Source: an uncultured bacterium (GTDB taxonomy: Bacteria > Muiribacteriota > Ozemobacteria > Ozemobacterales > Ozemobacteraceae). Taken from it: DNA of 46,354 nt. Positions 1 to 8,176 of this stretch are shown in pieces. The stretch lies in the NCBI GenBank assembly GCA_946407375.1, contig CAMJNS010000009.1:1-46354 (forward strand), given 5' to 3'. A program made the translations under genes and the position numbers. The number at the start of each line of letters is the position of its first letter. The stretch's first letter is position 1. A model generated the notes under the pieces. The model was not told where the DNA came from and made no database searches. It saw nothing but the letters and a program-made list of their open reading frames with translations.

Positions 1-33
1 CAATGACGTATTGTAAATATAGACTACAAACGA

Positions 34-54
34 AAAAAGTTTGCGTTTGCCCTG
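34..54 (+). repeat. 21-bp repeat AAAAAGTTTGCGTTTGCCCTG, inverted copy at 46240-46260
   Basis: Exact reverse complement (CAGGGCAAACGCAAACTTTTT) present at 46240-46260. Confidence 0.85.
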
Positions 55-73
55 TTAAATAGGTACACGATTC

Positions 74-102
74 TTGACATATAAATGTTGCTATGATATT
101 AT
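74..102 (+). promoter_or_regulatory. sigma70-like promoter TTGACA-17-TATTAT upstream of the AAA+ activator gene
   Basis: Consensus -35 TTGACA, 17-nt spacer, TATTAT -10. Confidence 0.6.
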
Positions 103-182
103 TGCAAACACGACTGAGCAATAATTGTCTTTAGGGTTTTTGCCTTAAAGAAGCTCAAGCATTCAAGGTTTTACCGGAGATT

Positions 183-1121
183 ATGAAAAAGAAAATAATC
201 GGTTCCAGCAAAGCGATATCATCGGTTCTTGATTTGGTATCGAAAGTTGCAGGCAATGATGTGACTGTTTTAATAACCGGTGAAAGCGGAACTGGCAAAG
301 AAATGGTAGCTACAGCTATCAACAGCGAAAGCCAGCGCCGTAATAAACCTTATTTGAAGATGAATTGTGCAGCAATTCCATCAGAGCTTCTTGAAAGTCA
401 ATTATTCGGTCATGAACGAGGTGCTTTTACTGGAGCAATCAGCCGACAAGAAGGTTGCTTCGAAAGAGCTAATGGAGGTTCGCTGTTTCTTGACGAAATT
501 GGCGACATGTCCATGATGACTCAAACCAAATTGCTAAGAGTCTTGCAAGAACAAGAATTTGAGCGTATTGGTGGGTCCACAACAATAAAAGTTGATGTAA
601 GAATCATGGCTGCAACCAACAAGAGTCTTCTTGAAGAAATAAAAAAGGGAAGATTCCGCGAAGACCTTTATTACAGATTAAATGTGGTTGAAATCCACAT
701 TCCACCTCTTCGTGAACGAATTGAAGACATACCTGAGATAGTTGATTCTTTTCTTGATGAATTCAAGGAAAAATACAACAAGCAGGAAATCAGTATAAGC
801 AGAAATGCTATGTCAGTATTAACTGCTTATTCTTGGCCTGGAAATGTCAGGGAATTGCGAAACGTTATAGAAAGAGCAACGGTTCTTTCTAGATCAAATG
901 TCATTGAAGCTGATGATTTTCCTGAAAAAATCAGAAAACCATCAAAAATTAGTGATGATGGCATAGTCGAAGATCGCATATATACTATGGCCGAAATGGA
1001 ACGTATGTATGCTCAGAAGGTTCTCGAATATGCTGGTGGAAACAAACTAAAAGCAGCACGATTGCTTGATATTGATCCAAAAACATTAAGGACAAAGCTA
1101 GGTTTAAAGGCCGAAAGCTAA
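183..1121 (+). CDS. sigma-54-dependent transcriptional activator (AAA+ plus C-terminal Fis-type HTH, no receiver domain)
   Basis: GESGTGKE Walker A, GAFTGA loop, FLDEIGDM, RLNVVEIHIPPLRERIEDI, WPGNVREL motifs; starts directly at the AAA+ domain. Confidence 0.93.
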   Translation: MKKKIIGSSKAISSVLDLVSKVAGNDVTVLITGESGTGKEMVATAINSESQRRNKPYLKMNCAAIPSELLESQLFGHERGAFTGAISRQEGCFERANGGSLFLDEIGDMSMMTQTKLLRVLQEQEFERIGGSTTIKVDVRIMAATNKSLLEEIKKGRFREDLYYRLNVVEIHIPPLRERIEDIPEIVDSFLDEFKEKYNKQEISISRNAMSVLTAYSWPGNVRELRNVIERATVLSRSNVIEADDFPEKIRKPSKISDDGIVEDRIYTMAEMERMYAQKVLEYAGGNKLKAARLLDIDPKTLRTKLGLKAES

Positions 1122-1131
1122 TATCTTAAAA

Positions 1132-1410
1132 ATGGAAGAAATAATACTAGTAAACAAGATGGAACAAGCAGTTAAATCTGCTGTAGATGAGTTATTCGCT
1201 CAAGGCAAGAATCCAGGCTGTTCTTGTGAACGTTGTAAATTAGATGTTGTTGCTTTGGCTTTAAACTCACTTCCTTCTAAATATGTTGTTACTAACATTG
1301 GTAATGCTGTTACTAATGTTACTTTAAATTCTTCTCAGTGGCAGGCAAACCTTACAATGGCTGTTTGCAATGCTATTGAAATAGTCCGTAGTAAACCTAG
1401 ACATCATTAA
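1132..1410 (+). CDS. ComFB-family protein
   Basis: CxCERCxxDVVALALNSLPSKYV signature of the ComFB family, 92 aa. Confidence 0.85.
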   Translation: MEEIILVNKMEQAVKSAVDELFAQGKNPGCSCERCKLDVVALALNSLPSKYVVTNIGNAVTNVTLNSSQWQANLTMAVCNAIEIVRSKPRHH

Positions 1411-1441
1411 GCGATGTTTTTAATTCCCTTGGAGGACCGAA

Positions 1442-1807
1442 ATGGAAGATAACGAAAATAATCAAATCAGTTTTGAAGAACGAAATGCTGAAAAAGGCTA
1501 TGTTGTTCTTTCTATTGTTGGCGACTTAGTGATGTGGTCTCTTCCGGCAGCTAAGCAGAAAATTCAGGAACTTTTAGACCAGAATAAAAACAAGATAGTT
1601 ATAGATCTTGAAAAGACTAATTATATTGATTCTTCTGGACTTGGTTTCTTTATTGGTACTTTGAAGAAACTCAAAGGTGTCGGTGGGGATATGGCTTTAA
1701 TTAATCTAAATACATATATCTACGGCATTTTCCAGTTGATTCATCTTCACGAAATAATTGATATTTATGACAGCTTAGAAGAAGCTTCTAAGCATTTTAA
1801 AGATTAA
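1442..1807 (+). CDS. STAS-domain anti-sigma factor antagonist
   Basis: [26 protein letters not shown] motif. Confidence 0.9.
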   Translation: MEDNENNQISFEERNAEKGYVVLSIVGDLVMWSLPAAKQKIQELLDQNKNKIVIDLEKTNYIDSSGLGFFIGTLKKLKGVGGDMALINLNTYIYGIFQLIHLHEIIDIYDSLEEASKHFKD

Positions 1808-1821
1808 TAGGAGTAATTAAA

Positions 1822-2088
1822 ATGAAACAGAACATTCATCCAAAAACTAGTTTAATTAAAGTTACTTGCGCTTGCGGTAATACTTTCGAAACTCTTTCTA
1901 CTGCTAAAGAACTCAAAGTTGAAGTTTGTTCAGCTTGCCATCCTTTCTTCACAGGCACTCAGCGTTTTGTTGATACTACTGGTCGTGTTGATAAATTCAA
2001 CCAGAAGTTAGCTAATGCTAAGAAAGCTGCTGAAGCTGTAGCTGCTAGAAAAGCAAAGAAGACTGCTCCAGTAGAAGAAGCAAAGTAA
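1822..2088 (+). CDS. rpmE: 50S ribosomal protein L31
   Basis: MKQNIHPK...CACGNTFET...[25 protein letters not shown]; CxC/CxxC zinc ligands. Confidence 0.95.
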   Translation: MKQNIHPKTSLIKVTCACGNTFETLSTAKELKVEVCSACHPFFTGTQRFVDTTGRVDKFNQKLANAKKAAEAVAARKAKKTAPVEEAK

Positions 2089-2109
2089 TTTTATTGAGCT
2101 AATCATTTA

Positions 2110-2167
2110 CGGCGAAAATTTGCTGCGATTTCACGAGAAATAAATCTCGAGCAGTGGGTTTTCGCCG
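2110..2167. other. Large intergenic inverted repeat/hairpin between rpmE and thyX
   Basis: CGGCGAAAA (2110-2118) pairs with TTTTCGCCG (2159-2167); inner CTGC/GCAG and CGAGA/TCTCG helices. Confidence 0.75.
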
Positions 2168-2185
2168 AAATGTTTTTATGTATTT

Positions 2186-2899
2186 ATGCCAGTTACACTT
2201 TTACGACACACGCCAGACCCAGATTTGATGGTAGCTCTTGCTGCTAGACGTTGCTATTCTAATAGAGCTGCAGATGCTATAGAAAATGGTTTCAAACCAG
2301 AAGAAGTAGAAAGAATGATAAATCTGCTTTTTCAAAGAGGTCATTATTCTGTTTTTGAACACGCAACTTTTACTTTTAGTGCAGATGGAATCTCGAGAGC
2401 TTTGTCTCATCAGCTTGTTAGACATAGAATAGCTTCTTATTCTCAAGAAAGTCAGCGCTATGTTAATTATCTTAAATTAAAAGAAATACCAAACATTATT
2501 CCACCAAAGATAGCTGCTAATCCAGAAGCTTTAGAAGTTTACAATAAGGCTATGGAAGAAAGTTTAAATGCTTATCGAAAAATGGTAGAAATTGGCGTTG
2601 CTCCTGAAGATGCTCGTTATATTTTCCCAAATGCGGTTGAAACTAAAATAGTATTTACTATGAATGCTAGAAGTTTGTTCAACTTTTTCGAACAGCGCTG
2701 TTGTATGAAGGCACAGTGGGAAATAAGACAACTAGCTTATGAAATGCTCGCTGCTGTTAAAAAAGTAGCTCCATTAATATTCAAGAATGCTGGGGCACCC
2801 TGCCAGTTTGCGAAAAATCCTTATTGCCGAGAAGATGATACAAAATGTCCAATGCATCAAGCAATGCAAAAGAGGCTAAATTCTGGTGATAAAAGCTGA
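2186..2899 (+). CDS. thyX: FAD-dependent thymidylate synthase
   Basis: RHRIASYSQESQRYV (ThyX RHRxxSxNxxSxRY-like motif), FEHATFTF. Confidence 0.95.
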   Translation: MPVTLLRHTPDPDLMVALAARRCYSNRAADAIENGFKPEEVERMINLLFQRGHYSVFEHATFTFSADGISRALSHQLVRHRIASYSQESQRYVNYLKLKEIPNIIPPKIAANPEALEVYNKAMEESLNAYRKMVEIGVAPEDARYIFPNAVETKIVFTMNARSLFNFFEQRCCMKAQWEIRQLAYEMLAAVKKVAPLIFKNAGAPCQFAKNPYCREDDTKCPMHQAMQKRLNSGDKS

Positions 2900-3416
2900 A
2901 ATACAAAATATCAGAAGCAAAATTGACCAGATAGACGATGCAATAGCAAAGCTTTTATCTGACAGAATTCTTTGTTCGAAAAAAATTGGCTTATTAAAAG
3001 AAGAACTTAAAAAATCTTCTGAAACAGATATTATCGGAGCTTATGACCCGATTAGAGAAAATCAGATAGTAGAACAATTAAAAGCAAAGCACAATTCAAT
3101 TCCTTTTAATGGAATTGAAACAATATTTCGTCAGATAATATCGCTTTGTCGCAATAGTAGCCATAAATCAAATATTTGTTTGTTTGGAAAATTTGAAAAT
3201 TTTGATTATAAGTCTTACTTCGGCAGTTTTTGTGGTTACAATATTTGTTCTGATGTTTCTTCGTGGATAAAAGAACTAACAAAAGATAAATATAATATAG
3301 GCTTAACAGACTTTTTATTAGACGAAAAAACAAACAATGAATTGAATTTATTAGGATTTGAAGAAGTCTTAATTTCGGATAAAAATTTACCAATAAAAGT
3401 ATATTTCCATAAATAG
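2886..3416 (+). CDS. chorismate mutase (AroH/AroQ type II domain) with divergent C-terminal extension
   Basis: N-terminal IRSKIDQIDDAIAKLLSDRILCSKKIGLLK...YDPIRENQIVEQL; GTG start overlapping the thyX 3' end. Confidence 0.75.
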   Translation: MIKAEIQNIRSKIDQIDDAIAKLLSDRILCSKKIGLLKEELKKSSETDIIGAYDPIRENQIVEQLKAKHNSIPFNGIETIFRQIISLCRNSSHKSNICLFGKFENFDYKSYFGSFCGYNICSDVSSWIKELTKDKYNIGLTDFLLDEKTNNELNLLGFEEVLISDKNLPIKVYFHK

Positions 3417-3428
3417 GTTGTTTTATAT

Positions 3429-4820
3429 ATGAAAATAGTAATTTCTGGTGCTACTGAAATAGGTTTGCAGTTTGCAAAAACTTTAACGGTTAATAATGAT
3501 GTAAAGGTAATCGAACCTGATTCAAAATCTCTTAAACAGTTTGAAAACTATGATTTACAAAGCATAGTTGGAAATCCAACAAGTCTTTCTATTCTACAAT
3601 CAGCGGAAGTAGAAAAAGCAGATGCCTTTATTGCTTGTACTGCTTCTGATGAAGTAAATGTTATCTCTTGTTTAGCTGTTAAGCAAATAAGTAAAGCAGA
3701 GACATTCTGTTTTGTTAATAAAGACCATTATTTTGAAACATTTGCTGGTGAATTAGGTGAAAAACTAGCTATTGATAAAATTATCTGGCCAGAAATGCTA
3801 TTGGGTGAATATATAGCGAAGATAATCGCTGTTCCTGGAGCAATAGATGTTAAGGTTTTTGAACACGAAGACTTAAAACAGCTTGAATACAGGTTAAAAT
3901 CAGGTTCTTTTGCTATTGGGAAAAAGCTAATGGATTTGAAGATACCTCGTGGAGCTCTTGCTGTTGCTGTTTTTAGAGGTGATGATGTTATTATTCCAAG
4001 TGGTCAAACTGTATTTTTCAAAGAAGATAAAATTATTTTCATGGGTCACGAACGACCTATGCGTGAAATAGAAAACAGATTTAACCCAACACCTGGCAAG
4101 GCTTTGAATGTTCTCATTATTGGTGGTGGAAATGTAGGTTTTATTCTAGCGAAATCTTTAGAACCTTACACTCATATACGCACTAAAATTGTTGAAAAGA
4201 ATATGGCGAGATGCCGTTTCCTTACAGAAAATCTTTCAGAAAACATTTTGGTTCTTAATGCAGACGGAACTAGTGCAAGCTTTTTAAAAGGACAGCAGCT
4301 TGATATGTGTGATTGTATTGTTGCTGTTACTGGTAATGACGAAAGAAATCTTATGGTTTCAATGCAAGCCAAAATTCTAAATGCAAAAAAGATTATTACC
4401 AGAGCTCACTCTATAGAAAATGCTGACTTTTTTGATAAACTTGGAATAGATGTTGCTGTAAGTTCTCAATTTAACGCAGTTTTGAATGTTAGCAAACTTA
4501 TTTCAGAAGATAGTGTTGATGTTTTTACAACTATAGAAAAAGGAAAAGCAGAAATAGTAGAAGTTACTGTTCCTGAAAATTTCCCAGCCACAATGCTTAT
4601 GGAATTAAAACCACCGGATGGTGTTGTAATTGCCGCAGTAAGAAGAGGTTCTCACACTATTGTTCCTTGTGGTGTGGATAAAATAAAAGCAGGCGATACA
4701 CTTAGGGTTTTCCAAACTTCAGCAACTACAGGAACAATAATGGATTTTTTAAATGAAGTAGCTAAAAAGGCTTTAGAAAGTTCAAATGAAAAATCCAATG
4801 AAAAGGAAGCAGCAAATTAA
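3429..4820 (+). CDS. trkA: Trk potassium uptake regulatory protein (tandem RCK-N/RCK-C domains)
   Basis: Two NAD-binding repeats with GNPTSLSIL and LNADGTSASFL, 463 aa. Confidence 0.88.
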   Translation: MKIVISGATEIGLQFAKTLTVNNDVKVIEPDSKSLKQFENYDLQSIVGNPTSLSILQSAEVEKADAFIACTASDEVNVISCLAVKQISKAETFCFVNKDHYFETFAGELGEKLAIDKIIWPEMLLGEYIAKIIAVPGAIDVKVFEHEDLKQLEYRLKSGSFAIGKKLMDLKIPRGALAVAVFRGDDVIIPSGQTVFFKEDKIIFMGHERPMREIENRFNPTPGKALNVLIIGGGNVGFILAKSLEPYTHIRTKIVEKNMARCRFLTENLSENILVLNADGTSASFLKGQQLDMCDCIVAVTGNDERNLMVSMQAKILNAKKIITRAHSIENADFFDKLGIDVAVSSQFNAVLNVSKLISEDSVDVFTTIEKGKAEIVEVTVPENFPATMLMELKPPDGVVIAAVRRGSHTIVPCGVDKIKAGDTLRVFQTSATTGTIMDFLNEVAKKALESSNEKSNEKEAAN

Positions 4821-4883
4821 TTTTAAATAGAAACAAAATTAATAAATCTAGTTAAAGATTGATAGAAAAGAGGTCGCAAACAA

Positions 4884-5891
4884 ATGGGACTTAGTTTATT
4901 ACAAACAGAACGAGCTATACTTGAATTAAAAAGACATTTCGAAGATACTTTAGCTGATAGTTTAAAATTATACAGAGTTTCAGCTCCAATGTATGTTGAA
5001 ATGGGAACAGGTCTTCAAGATGATCTTAATGGTACTGAACGACCAGTTACTTTTTCTGTTCCAGCTATTGGAAACACAAAATTTGAAATAGTTCATTCTT
5101 TAGCAAAATGGAAAAGAATGGCGTTAGCAAACTACAATATTCCTGTCGGTGAAGGCATATATACCGATATGAACGCCTTGCGTCCAGATGAAGCTAGTAT
5201 AGAAACAGGAATTCACTCCATATACGTTGACCAGTGGGACTGGGAAAAGGTAATGGATAAAGATGAAAGAAATCTTGATTATCTAAAACAGACAGTAGAA
5301 ACAATTTATTCTGCTATTCTTTCTACAGAACACCATATAGCTACAAAATATGGTTTGAACAAATTTTTACCGAAAAAGATTCATTTTATTCATAGTGAAG
5401 ATTTATTGGAAAAATATCCGAATCTTGCTTCTAAAGAAAGAGAACATGCTATTTGTAGAGAATTAGGTGCTGTTTTTCTCATAGGAATTGGTGGAAAATT
5501 GCAGAATGGACAACCGCATGATGGTCGAGCTCCTGACTATGATGATTGGTCTACTCCTACAACTCAAGGTCATCATGGGTTAAATGGAGATATTTTAGTT
5601 TGGAATCCTATATTTGAAAAATCTTTTGAGCTTTCTTCTATGGGCATAAGAGTTGATCCAGAAACCCTTACAAGACAGTTAACTGAAAGAAATGCAATGA
5701 AAAAAACAAGTTTGCCTTGGCATAAAGATTTATTAGCAGGAAAAATGCCCCAGACAATAGGTGGAGGGATTGGACAATCACGTTTAAGTATGCTTTTACT
5801 TCAAAAACATCATATTGGTGAAGTTCAGGTTAGTGTATGGCCAAAGAGAATGCTAAAATACTGTGAAGAACAAGGAATACATATATTATAA
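4884..5891 (+). CDS. asnA: aspartate-ammonia ligase (asparagine synthetase A)
   Basis: FSVPAIGNTKFEIVHSLAKWKRMAL, SIYVDQWDWEKV, GGGIGQSRLSMLLL. Confidence 0.95.
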   Translation: MGLSLLQTERAILELKRHFEDTLADSLKLYRVSAPMYVEMGTGLQDDLNGTERPVTFSVPAIGNTKFEIVHSLAKWKRMALANYNIPVGEGIYTDMNALRPDEASIETGIHSIYVDQWDWEKVMDKDERNLDYLKQTVETIYSAILSTEHHIATKYGLNKFLPKKIHFIHSEDLLEKYPNLASKEREHAICRELGAVFLIGIGGKLQNGQPHDGRAPDYDDWSTPTTQGHHGLNGDILVWNPIFEKSFELSSMGIRVDPETLTRQLTERNAMKKTSLPWHKDLLAGKMPQTIGGGIGQSRLSMLLLQKHHIGEVQVSVWPKRMLKYCEEQGIHIL

Positions 5892-5913
5892 GGAAGATAT
5901 AAGATTAAAGAAT

Positions 5914-5964
5914 AAAGACCATAGATTGAAATAGAATAAACTTTTCAAGCTATGGTCTTTTGTC
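5914..5964 (+). terminator. intrinsic terminator after asnA
   Basis: AAAGACCATAG...CTATGGTCTTTTGTCTTT. Confidence 0.6.
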
Positions 5965-6005
5965 TTTAGTTTTAAATTATGATTTAAATGTCTATATATT
6001 TCTCC

Positions 6006-6593
6006 TTAGTAACTAGCATCGCAAGAGTCACCACGGCATCCTGCGGGGTAAACAGCGGGTTGTAATGCTGGAATATTTGGAGGATACTTAGCATCCAAAT
6101 AATTCATATGTTCAACAATACGACGTTTGATGTCGCTAGCTTTACCATTTTTCTTAGCCATATAAGGAGATGGATTTGATGGCAATATTCCATCTTGATT
6201 CATTGGAACTGGTGCTATACCAGGGAATGGCATATCTGTAACAGGAGCAAGGGACTGAAGCTTGTTTCTATGTTCGTTCATGGCTAGTTCCCATGTGTAG
6301 ACATCTGGCTGGTAAACTCTTGGTTCGTTATGACGTTTTACGCCTCTAACGTATCTTTTTTTAGAATTGTTAAAAGTTACTTTTCCTTTTCTGGCATATA
6401 AACCATCTTTTATAAGAACTTCTGAGTAGTTAAGGTATTCAAGTCTTTCTCTATTAGTACCTTCTAGAACAGCTTGAGCTGGATCCATACTAAGTAACAG
6501 AATTACAGAGCAAACAGCTAATCCTGCTAATCCTTTAATTACGTGACTCATATTTAGTTTCATAAAACACCCTCCGTGAATTCTTTTAATCAC
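6006..6593 (-). CDS. exported protein of unknown function
   Basis: N-terminal signal peptide (GLAGLAVCSVILLLSMDPAQA); no recognisable domain. Confidence 0.65.
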   Translation of the reverse strand: MIKRIHGGCFMKLNMSHVIKGLAGLAVCSVILLLSMDPAQAVLEGTNRERLEYLNYSEVLIKDGLYARKGKVTFNNSKKRYVRGVKRHNEPRVYQPDVYTWELAMNEHRNKLQSLAPVTDMPFPGIAPVPMNQDGILPSNPSPYMAKKNGKASDIKRRIVEHMNYLDAKYPPNIPALQPAVYPAGCRGDSCDASY

Positions 6594-6735
6594 AAGGTGA
6601 AAAATTTATAAAGAATGGAATCTCTGTCAAGGGATATTTTATGAAATTATAATTAAATATTTAAAAAGGCCAATCAATTTCTAATGAAAGTGATTAGCCA
6701 TTTTAAAAAATAATATATTAGTTCAAATCTTTGTT

Positions 6736-7494
6736 TTATTCGTTTTCGAACTTTCTGATTCTGACAATACTATCAGGAACATTTACGCTTTCAATTGTTT
6801 TCTGATCCATTCCCATTGTGTGGTAAGGATACAAATATTTTGCTTTTATACTCTTTGCTAAATCTTCAAACATAGCATTATCCATAGTATAAGGCAGATT
6901 CAAAGGTAAGAAAGCTACATCTATGTCTTTAATTTCTTTAAGTTCAGGAACATTTTCAGTATCGCCAGCAATATAGATTCTTAAACCATCAATGGTAAGA
7001 ATATAACCGTTGCCTCTTCCTTTGGGATGGAAAGGATTGCTTCCATCTCTAAGATGCTGAATATTATAAGCAGGAACAGCTTCAACTTTTACACCATCAA
7101 AAGTTACGCTTTCACCATTAGCAAGAATGGCCCTATTCCCTCTTTTTCCAAAATCAGTAGCTACTGTAGATGTAGTTATCATTTTAGTATTATCTTTCAA
7201 AAGTTGTTTGATCAAATCTTTATCGTAATGATCAAAGTGTTCGTGAGTTACTAAAATTACATCAGCTTTTGGCAACTTTGAATAATCGCCCATTTTGCTC
7301 CAAGGATCAATATGGTAAACTTTGCCATTGTTTTCAATCATTAAAGATGCATGACCAATAAAAGTAAACTTTACATCAGAAGTTTGACCTTTAAGAGTAT
7401 CGCTTTTTATATTCAAATCTATTTCTTTTTGAGCATCAGCCATACAAAGAGAGTTAATTAAACAGAGAGCAGCACAAACTAATAAAAACTTCAT
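6736..7494 (-). CDS. exported MBL-fold metal-dependent hydrolase (UlaG-like)
   Basis: FIGHASLMIENNGKVYHIDPW, THEHFDHYD, YIAGDTENVPEL; signal peptide. Confidence 0.9.
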   Translation of the reverse strand: MKFLLVCAALCLINSLCMADAQKEIDLNIKSDTLKGQTSDVKFTFIGHASLMIENNGKVYHIDPWSKMGDYSKLPKADVILVTHEHFDHYDKDLIKQLLKDNTKMITTSTVATDFGKRGNRAILANGESVTFDGVKVEAVPAYNIQHLRDGSNPFHPKGRGNGYILTIDGLRIYIAGDTENVPELKEIKDIDVAFLPLNLPYTMDNAMFEDLAKSIKAKYLYPYHTMGMDQKTIESVNVPDSIVRIRKFENE

Positions 7495-7673
7495 TATACT
7501 TCCTCCAGATTAGTCCCCATCTAAGACAAGGAGAGATTTTTTAGATTCTACCATAATTTGTTGTTATTCACAAATCAACCGCACCATGACATACTACCCT
7601 TAATCTATTGTAAAAAAGCGTAAAAAAAGGTAGATTTGAATTTAAGCATTATAATTTTGAAAGGCATAAAGAT

Positions 7674-8120
7674 ATGAAACAAAATAGTTTAAATAAAATA
7701 TTTGGTGTTTTATGTTTAGCTGGATTTCTTATGACAACCCCAAATGTTTTTGCAGAAACTGACTCAGATGTTAATGGTAATGCAAATAAAGATTTTATGA
7801 GCAAAGAACAAAGAGTAAAACTTCAAAATAAGCTTCAAAAATTAGGATTAAAAAATGAACAAAAACATGTAAATTCAACTCAGAGAACACCTACTCCTCA
7901 ACCTAAAGTAGATAAATTAATAATATTAGTTAAAAGTATAGTTGGTGATGAAGGTAGCCGTTCTGCTGTTATTGAATTTGAAGGAGAAGAAATGACTGTC
8001 TCAAAAGATTTTATTTTTGAAGGAAAATTTAAAGTCATCGACATTTATCCTGATAGAATGGTTGTTTATTCTTTTCAAGAACAAAGACGACACACTTATA
8101 AAATAATTAAAGAAGAATAA
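7674..8120 (+). CDS. small exported protein of unknown function
   Basis: Signal peptide followed by a short basic/polar domain. Confidence 0.6.
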   Translation: MKQNSLNKIFGVLCLAGFLMTTPNVFAETDSDVNGNANKDFMSKEQRVKLQNKLQKLGLKNEQKHVNSTQRTPTPQPKVDKLIILVKSIVGDEGSRSAVIEFEGEEMTVSKDFIFEGKFKVIDIYPDRMVVYSFQEQRRHTYKIIKEE

Positions 8121-8176
8121 GAAAAATTGTTCTTTTTCTAAGTAGGTTATGATTTGTATGTAAGTTAAATCATAAC

